Source of the DNA: Larix sibirica
Lineage: Eukaryota; Streptophyta; Pinopsida; Pinales; Pinaceae
Direction: 5' to 3'
NCBI GenBank assembly: GCA_004151065.3
Contig: NWUY0303922323.1
Coordinates: forward strand, 1 to 12,726
Length of the DNA: 12,726 nucleotides
Positions 8,961 to 12,726 of this stretch are shown here, one piece after another. Every line of letters starts with the position of its first letter. The stretch's first letter is position 1. Under the pieces are notes generated by a model that worked only from the letters and a program-made list of their open reading frames with translations, ran no database searches and had not been told where the DNA came from. The translations under genes were made by a program, and so were the position numbers.

Positions 8961-9990
8961 CTGAGAATGGAAAGAAGGATCTAGTTCTAGTGTAATAGGT
9001 GGCTCTTGAGCGGAGGGTGATCAATTTTGCTTAAATTTATACTTGAAGCAATCCCAATGTATCGGCATACTTTAGCTCACATTCCTAATGGGGTATTGGA
9101 AAGTATTTAAAGCTTTGTTTTAATTCCTTGTGGAAGCGTAAGTCAAAACATGGGGGGTATCATCTGCAAAGTGGCAAATACTTGTCGTCCTAAAACATAT
9201 TCATTTATTTGGAAGAATATTGCTACAAAGAGTTTGTGAAGCTTCATAACTAAAGGTGGTTTGTGGAAGAGAATTATTGTTCAAAAGAACATTGCTCGAG
9301 GCACTCACGAGGCACTATACTAGATTAGATTAAAAGTTATAGGTAATCTATCAAGAATGTTTCTAATCAATGGAAAGCATTAGCCACAACTTTTCCAATC
9401 ATTGGTAAGTTCCTTGATTGGAGGGTTAATAATGGCCACAGATTCCATTATGGAATGTGGGAATAACATTGTTTCACCCAAGGATTTGATACAAGATCTC
9501 CAAGAGTTGGAAATTTTCACTTTAAGTCAAGTGTTGGACAAAGGCATGACAGATCTTTGGCACCAGGGGTGGAAGACAACTACAATGCTGACGTTATGAG
9601 GGGATTCTATTGTTCTGTGGGATAACTATATAAAGAAATTGACAAAAGGTCACATCATAATAAAGGAGGCTAGATATGAATTTGGGTCGGTTAATAAACA
9701 AATTTGGAGGTCATTATATATCTAAGTTGGTCTAGAGTGCTCTTAGGTCTGAAGAACAATAGGAGATTAAATGGTGGTGGTCAAAATTTTGGAATGTAAT
9801 GGATCCCAAGAAAAAAATTATTCATATGGGGCTAGCCTTAAATAATAGAGTTTTGACCTAAGAATTACTTTAGAGAAGATAGAGTCAAGGTCCTGTAATG
9901 TGTTGTTTATGTAAGAACGATGAGAAAAATAACACACACTTGGCTATCAACTACCCATTCACTAGACAAGTTTGGAAAGATATTTCCCAA
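8961..9990 (+). pseudogene. LINE ORF2 thumb/connector and zf-RVT zinc-binding domain remnant
   Basis: Downstream of the polymerase, fragments such as LKFILEAIPMYRHTLAHIPNGVLES (near 9030-9108, with differing frames) match the usual connector of plant LINE ORF2. At about 9400-9460, FLDWRVNNGHRFHYGMW is recognisable. The zf-RVT domain appears at 9901-9980 in frame 1 as CCLCKNDEKNNTHLAINYPF and TRQVW. The first two cysteines (CxxC) and the His persist, but the last Cys of the usual HCPF is now Tyr. Many stops and frame changes lie between these islands. Homology is clear at the islands and weak between them, for example at 9120-9380 and 9600-9830. Confidence 0.8.
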
Positions 9991-10234
9991 TCCTAATAAC
10001 TGAATCGGTGCTACTATAGAAAATGATCTATTTCAGTGGTTTCATGGACAAGATTTTAACAATCTAAGGACTATTCCTTTTCTAGTTCTCGTGGGCATTC
10101 AAATAACTTGTAAGGCGTCATTATTCAAAAACAAACATATGCCCACCTCAAGTCACAACTCAAGTCATTGCTTTGTTCTAGTACTTTAAGGAAAACACTC
10201 AATCGAGGATACAAAACGAGTGGGTGAACTAATC

Positions 10235-10545
10235 ATTGATAGGACCTACCCTTGGTTTTTTTTACAACATTTGTCTAGGGGCAAAAAACATGTATAGGCT
10301 AAGGTGTTCATCATACTAGGAAGATATTCATTATTTCAAATTTAAAACCAATCTAGGCAATGGCTCCAACAATCTACCAAAATTAATGGTAGTCAAATCC
10401 CTCTAAATGGTGGCTATGCCCAAAGGTGTACACAAACTTTAGGTATATGGAGACTATCTTCTAATAACTAAATTATTGAAATTTGAACAATTCATAATGT
10501 GAATTTGCCGCCAAGGTTGAAATTTGACATCCTACCTTGCACATC
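10235..10545 (+). pseudogene. LINE C-terminal RNase H domain remnant
   Basis: Frame 2 at about 10250-10345 reads PWFF, then SRGKKHV and FIILGRYSLFQI. Frame 3 then reads LGNGSNNLPKLMVVKSL (10353-10403), KGVHKL and VYGDYLLITKLL (about 10443-10478). This is the order of a plant type I RNase H: the first strand, then GxGSNNxAEL, then the KLQVyGDS block. Of the active-site acids, the Asp of GDY at 10452-10454 remains. The first Asp (FDG position) is lost, and the Glu of the AEL motif is Lys. In intact elements this activity removes the RNA strand after first-strand synthesis. The assignment rests on motif order read by eye across one frameshift. Confidence 0.7.
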
Positions 10546-10705
10546 AAGAAAAAATTATATGACGTTTTAATTTTAACATTGCCTTTCATTTGACGTTTTA
10601 ATTTTACCCATCATAATAATAGTGCTTTTTTTAAATAACATGTATAATAACTATATAAAACATTGAATTGACGTATCTTGCCTCGTATAATACAAAAACA
10701 AAATG

Positions 10706-10836
10706 TTTACAAAAATATAGTTCCACATATCATAATATAACTTTTTATCTTAACACACGTAAGACTTTTACAACACAACAAAGCTTTAAATTTTTTTTTA
10801 CAAAAATATAGTTCAATATATGATCATATAACTTTA
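10706..10836. repeat. Direct repeat of about 39 bp, spaced 91 bp
   Basis: The block at 10706-10744 recurs at 10797-10836 with a few substitutions. Both copies begin TTTACAAAAATATAGTTC and end in ATATAACTTT. The DNA is very AT-rich, but the shared length exceeds what composition alone would readily give. Confidence 0.65.
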
Positions 10837-10861
10837 CTTAATCTACAAAACATATCAATAT

Positions 10862-10876
10862 AAAAAAAAAAAAAAA
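10862..10876 (+). repeat. A15 homopolymer, possible LINE poly(A) tail
   Basis: Fifteen consecutive A residues lie about 300 bp downstream of the last recognisable coding motif of the first LINE and on the correct strand for a retrotransposon tail. No polyadenylation context or target-site duplication was confirmed, so it could also be chance. Confidence 0.35.
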
Positions 10877-11069
10877 CATTAAATTCTTCACAACTAAAAT
10901 TTATTCAAAGATTTCAAAATAATATATATATAATTGTAGCAAAACTGTAGCAATTATTTACTACTGAGTTTATGGGAGATTGAGTTGAGGGATGTTATAA
11001 TTAGAAGCACATAATAAACACAATGATTAAACCAAACACACACATAATGACAAAAAAATAGGCTTCCCT

Positions 11070-12726
11070 CAGTCGAAAGCTAAATCATGAGCTGCATTTA
11101 GGAACCCACCCTCTAAATCATACTCTATTCGCTGATGATTCTCTTCTATTGGGTGGTGCATCCTCCATCATAGCTCATAAATTTAATCGAAATCTGAAAT
11201 GGTATTGCAAAGCATTTGGAGGCAAGATCAATCTGCATAAAAGTGTTGCTTATTGTTGGAACTTAAATAAAAGTGTGGTAGCCAAAATCAACAGAATACT
11301 TGGCATCAAAGTTCATAATCAGTGGGACAACTTTACGTATCTCGGCCTTCCAATCACTCAAGGACTCAAAAGCTGGAAATTGGGATGGAACGATAAACAA
11401 AATAAAAAGCAAAGTCAGAAGACTGGGAGGGTATTGGCTCAGCAAGGCCGGGAAATTGATCCTTATAAAATCTATCCTATTTGCCTATTTATCAATTCTT
11501 CATTCTCCTCGCTCCAAAAAGAGTGTCAGATTTTATGAGTAAATATTTGAGAGATTTTTTGTGGTCCGATGGGAAAAGCAATGGGAACAAAATCCATTTA
11601 GTGAAGTGGGAGGTCTTAAAGCAACCCAAGTCCGCTGGAGGCCTTCAAATTCGTGACCCATTCCATGCAAATTTAGCATTAGGTGGCAAAATTTTATGGC
11701 AAATCATTTATAACAAAAGACATCTTGTCAGCCTTGTGCTCAGAAATAAATACCTACAGGGTAATAGATTAAGTTGCCTAGATCTCAAACCAACAAACAA
11801 AGGCACCAACACATGGACTTTACCCAAAGCAGCTTGGAATTTCTTTTCTAAGGACCTTTATTGGGTTCCCTGTAATGGTAGTAAAATCGACGTATTCATG
11901 GATATGATCATGAACAAGGATACTCTTCAAAGCATGCATGAATTAAGGAATATTGTAGATTGGCTCAAGCACAATGGGATCACTACATTGAAAGATTTAA
12001 GTGCCTAAAATAGGAATGGCATATGGCAAAGCTAGAGTGTTATAGCAATCCCCCCTCACCTTGAGTCTGCTAAAAATTTCCTCTTTGACAACTTGAAAGA
12101 CTGCTCCCCCATTCACCTACTGGCAAATGATGATCGAGGATGGGGCCCCACAGGTTCCTACTCCTCTACCCTCGGTTATAAAGCCCTGTATTCTGAAGAA
12201 ACTGAAAGAAATGATGTTTGGAAGACTGTTTGGGACCACCCAAAATCAACTTTTTCACTTGGACGTTAGTAAATTGCAAAGTTCTCACCGGAGATAATCT
12301 AATTAAGAGAGGTTTCAATGGACCGTTCTGGTGCCCATTATGTAGAAAAAGTGAAGAAACTATTCATCATCTCTTTATAGAGTGTGAGTATATCAAGCGG
12401 GTTTGGAACTATATGCTCCAAGATCTTAACTTCCCCATGCCGCACTTCCCTTCTGTCAACCACCTATTTAAAGAATGGAAATCCTTGTATCCTTCTACCC
12501 TCTCCATTAAGAAAACCTGGCATCACCTCTGGATCTCCATGCCAAAATACATATGTTGGAAAGTCTGGATCGCTAGAAATAATATCATTTTTCAGGACAG
12601 GCATTACACTCCGCTTCAAACCGCCGGAAAAGCCAAAAGCCTGCTGATTGAAGCTCTTATGAACACCAGTTACAAGGAAGATGCTAGCCTCCGCAGAGAA
12701 GAAAAGATTTGGATTGGAGTTACTCT
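11070..12726 (+). mobile_element. Second LINE, 5'-truncated and running off the window
   Basis: Recognisable ORF2 begins just before the reverse transcriptase active site and continues through thumb, connector and zf-RVT to the right edge, on the same strand as the first LINE. ORF1, the endonuclease and most of the polymerase are absent, as is common for LINE copies whose reverse transcription stopped early. Its protein is clearly different from the first element at matching positions (for example CPLCRKSEETIHH against CCLCKNDEKNNTHL), so it is a separate lineage and not a duplicate. It has only about four frameshifts and two in-frame stops, so it is probably younger. The 3' end lies outside the window. 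Confidence 0.88.
11075..12726 (+). pseudogene. Partial ORF2 of the second LINE: RT palm end, thumb, connector, zf-RVT
   Basis: Frame 1 carries HTLFADDSLLLGG, the catalytic FADD at 11131-11142, then FGGKINLHKS and FTYLGLPITQG. A shift near 11380 moves to frame 2 (VRRLGGYWLSKAGKLILIKS). A second shift near 11500 moves to frame 3, open from 11481 to 12005 (FLWSDG, VKWEVLKQPKSAGGLQIRDP, LRNKYLQG). A TAA at 12006-12008 and a TAG at 12033-12035 interrupt it, but frame 3 resumes with GWGPTGSYS and DVWKTVWDHP. A third shift near 12240 returns to frame 2 (INFFTWTLVNCKVLTGDNL). The zf-RVT has all ligands: Cys at 12332 and 12341, His at 12368 and Cys at 12383. Frame 2 stays open for about 160 codons to the window edge, including ICWKVWIARNN. 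RNase H, if present, would lie beyond. Confidence 0.9.

Larger units (their letters stand above)
4704..10560 (+). mobile_element. Degenerate, nearly full-length plant LINE (L1-type) with a C-terminal RNase H
   Basis: The domains of a plant non-LTR retrotransposon occur in canonical order on one strand over about 5.9 kb. They are ORF1 with a DUF4283-like domain and zinc knuckle, AP-type endonuclease, linker, reverse transcriptase with its DD pair, zf-RVT zinc-binding domain and RNase H. There is no long terminal repeat, protease or integrase, which argues against an LTR element. The coding frame moves among all three plus frames and is broken by dozens of stops, so the copy is an inactive fossil. 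It also carries an internal tandem duplication (7124-8003) and an apparent deletion near 8085-8110. The 5' boundary is uncertain; the 3' end may extend through AT-rich sequence to the A15 run at 10862-10876. No target-site duplication was identified. Confidence 0.88.
10546..11069. other. AT-rich interval between the two LINEs; possible 3' untranslated region and tail of the first
   Basis: No gene is visible. Two short direct repeats stand out: GACGTTTTAATTTTA at 10561 and 10592 (31 bp apart), and a block of about 39 bp starting TTTACAAAAATATAGTTC at 10706 and 10797 (91 bp apart). An uninterrupted A15 lies at 10862-10876 and could be the remains of a LINE poly(A) tail, giving a 3' untranslated region of about 300 bp. 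Alternatively it is an ordinary A-run in AT-rich DNA. Confidence 0.5.

Noticed and set aside
8004-10560. LTR retrotransposon or pararetrovirus, suggested by reverse transcriptase plus RNase H
   Set aside because: There is no protease, integrase, movement protein or long terminal repeat. An AP-type endonuclease lies upstream and zf-RVT lies between polymerase and RNase H, which is the LINE arrangement.
12384-12647. Plus-strand frame of 87 codons starting MSISSGFG
   Set aside because: It is an out-of-frame shadow. The true LINE reading is frame 2, which carries the zf-RVT motif and stays open to the window edge.

Overview
This window looks like nuclear DNA of a land plant with a large, repeat-rich genome, probably a seed plant and possibly a gymnosperm. 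The evidence is an AT-rich background, one long first exon of an apparent organelle-targeted plant protein with a good splice donor, and two decayed plant LINE retrotransposons, one ending in an RNase H domain. There are no bacterial-type operons, rRNA, tRNA or CRISPR array. Nothing in the window amounts to a new biological system.

Layout. Positions 1-986 appear to be intron of a minus-strand gene. Its first coding exon is 987-1933: a putative mitochondrial presequence, a coiled coil, a lysine-rich stretch and a conserved HPWPEW-type module that resembles, from memory, the VAR3/OZ organelle zinc-finger family. The expected zinc fingers would lie beyond the left edge. Positions 1934-2200 are the relatively GC-rich 5' leader or proximal promoter of that gene and carry a 30-bp tandem duplication. 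Positions 2200-4700 are AT-rich, with no recognisable gene, but include a diverged tandem repeat with a 217-bp period.

Positions about 4704-10560 are one plus-strand LINE in recognisable order: ORF1 with a DUF4283-like domain and a broken zinc knuckle, AP-type endonuclease, linker, reverse transcriptase, zinc-binding zf-RVT domain and RNase H. It is dead, with stops and frameshifts in every domain, an apparent deletion before the reverse transcriptase, and an internal tandem duplication that arose after inactivation. An AT-rich stretch with short direct repeats and an A15 run (10862-10876) follows and may hold its 3' end.

Positions about 11070-12726 are a second plus-strand LINE from a different lineage. 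It begins just before the reverse transcriptase FADD motif, has fewer lesions, and is still open at the right edge. The two elements are independent insertions; nothing suggests they work with the minus-strand gene.
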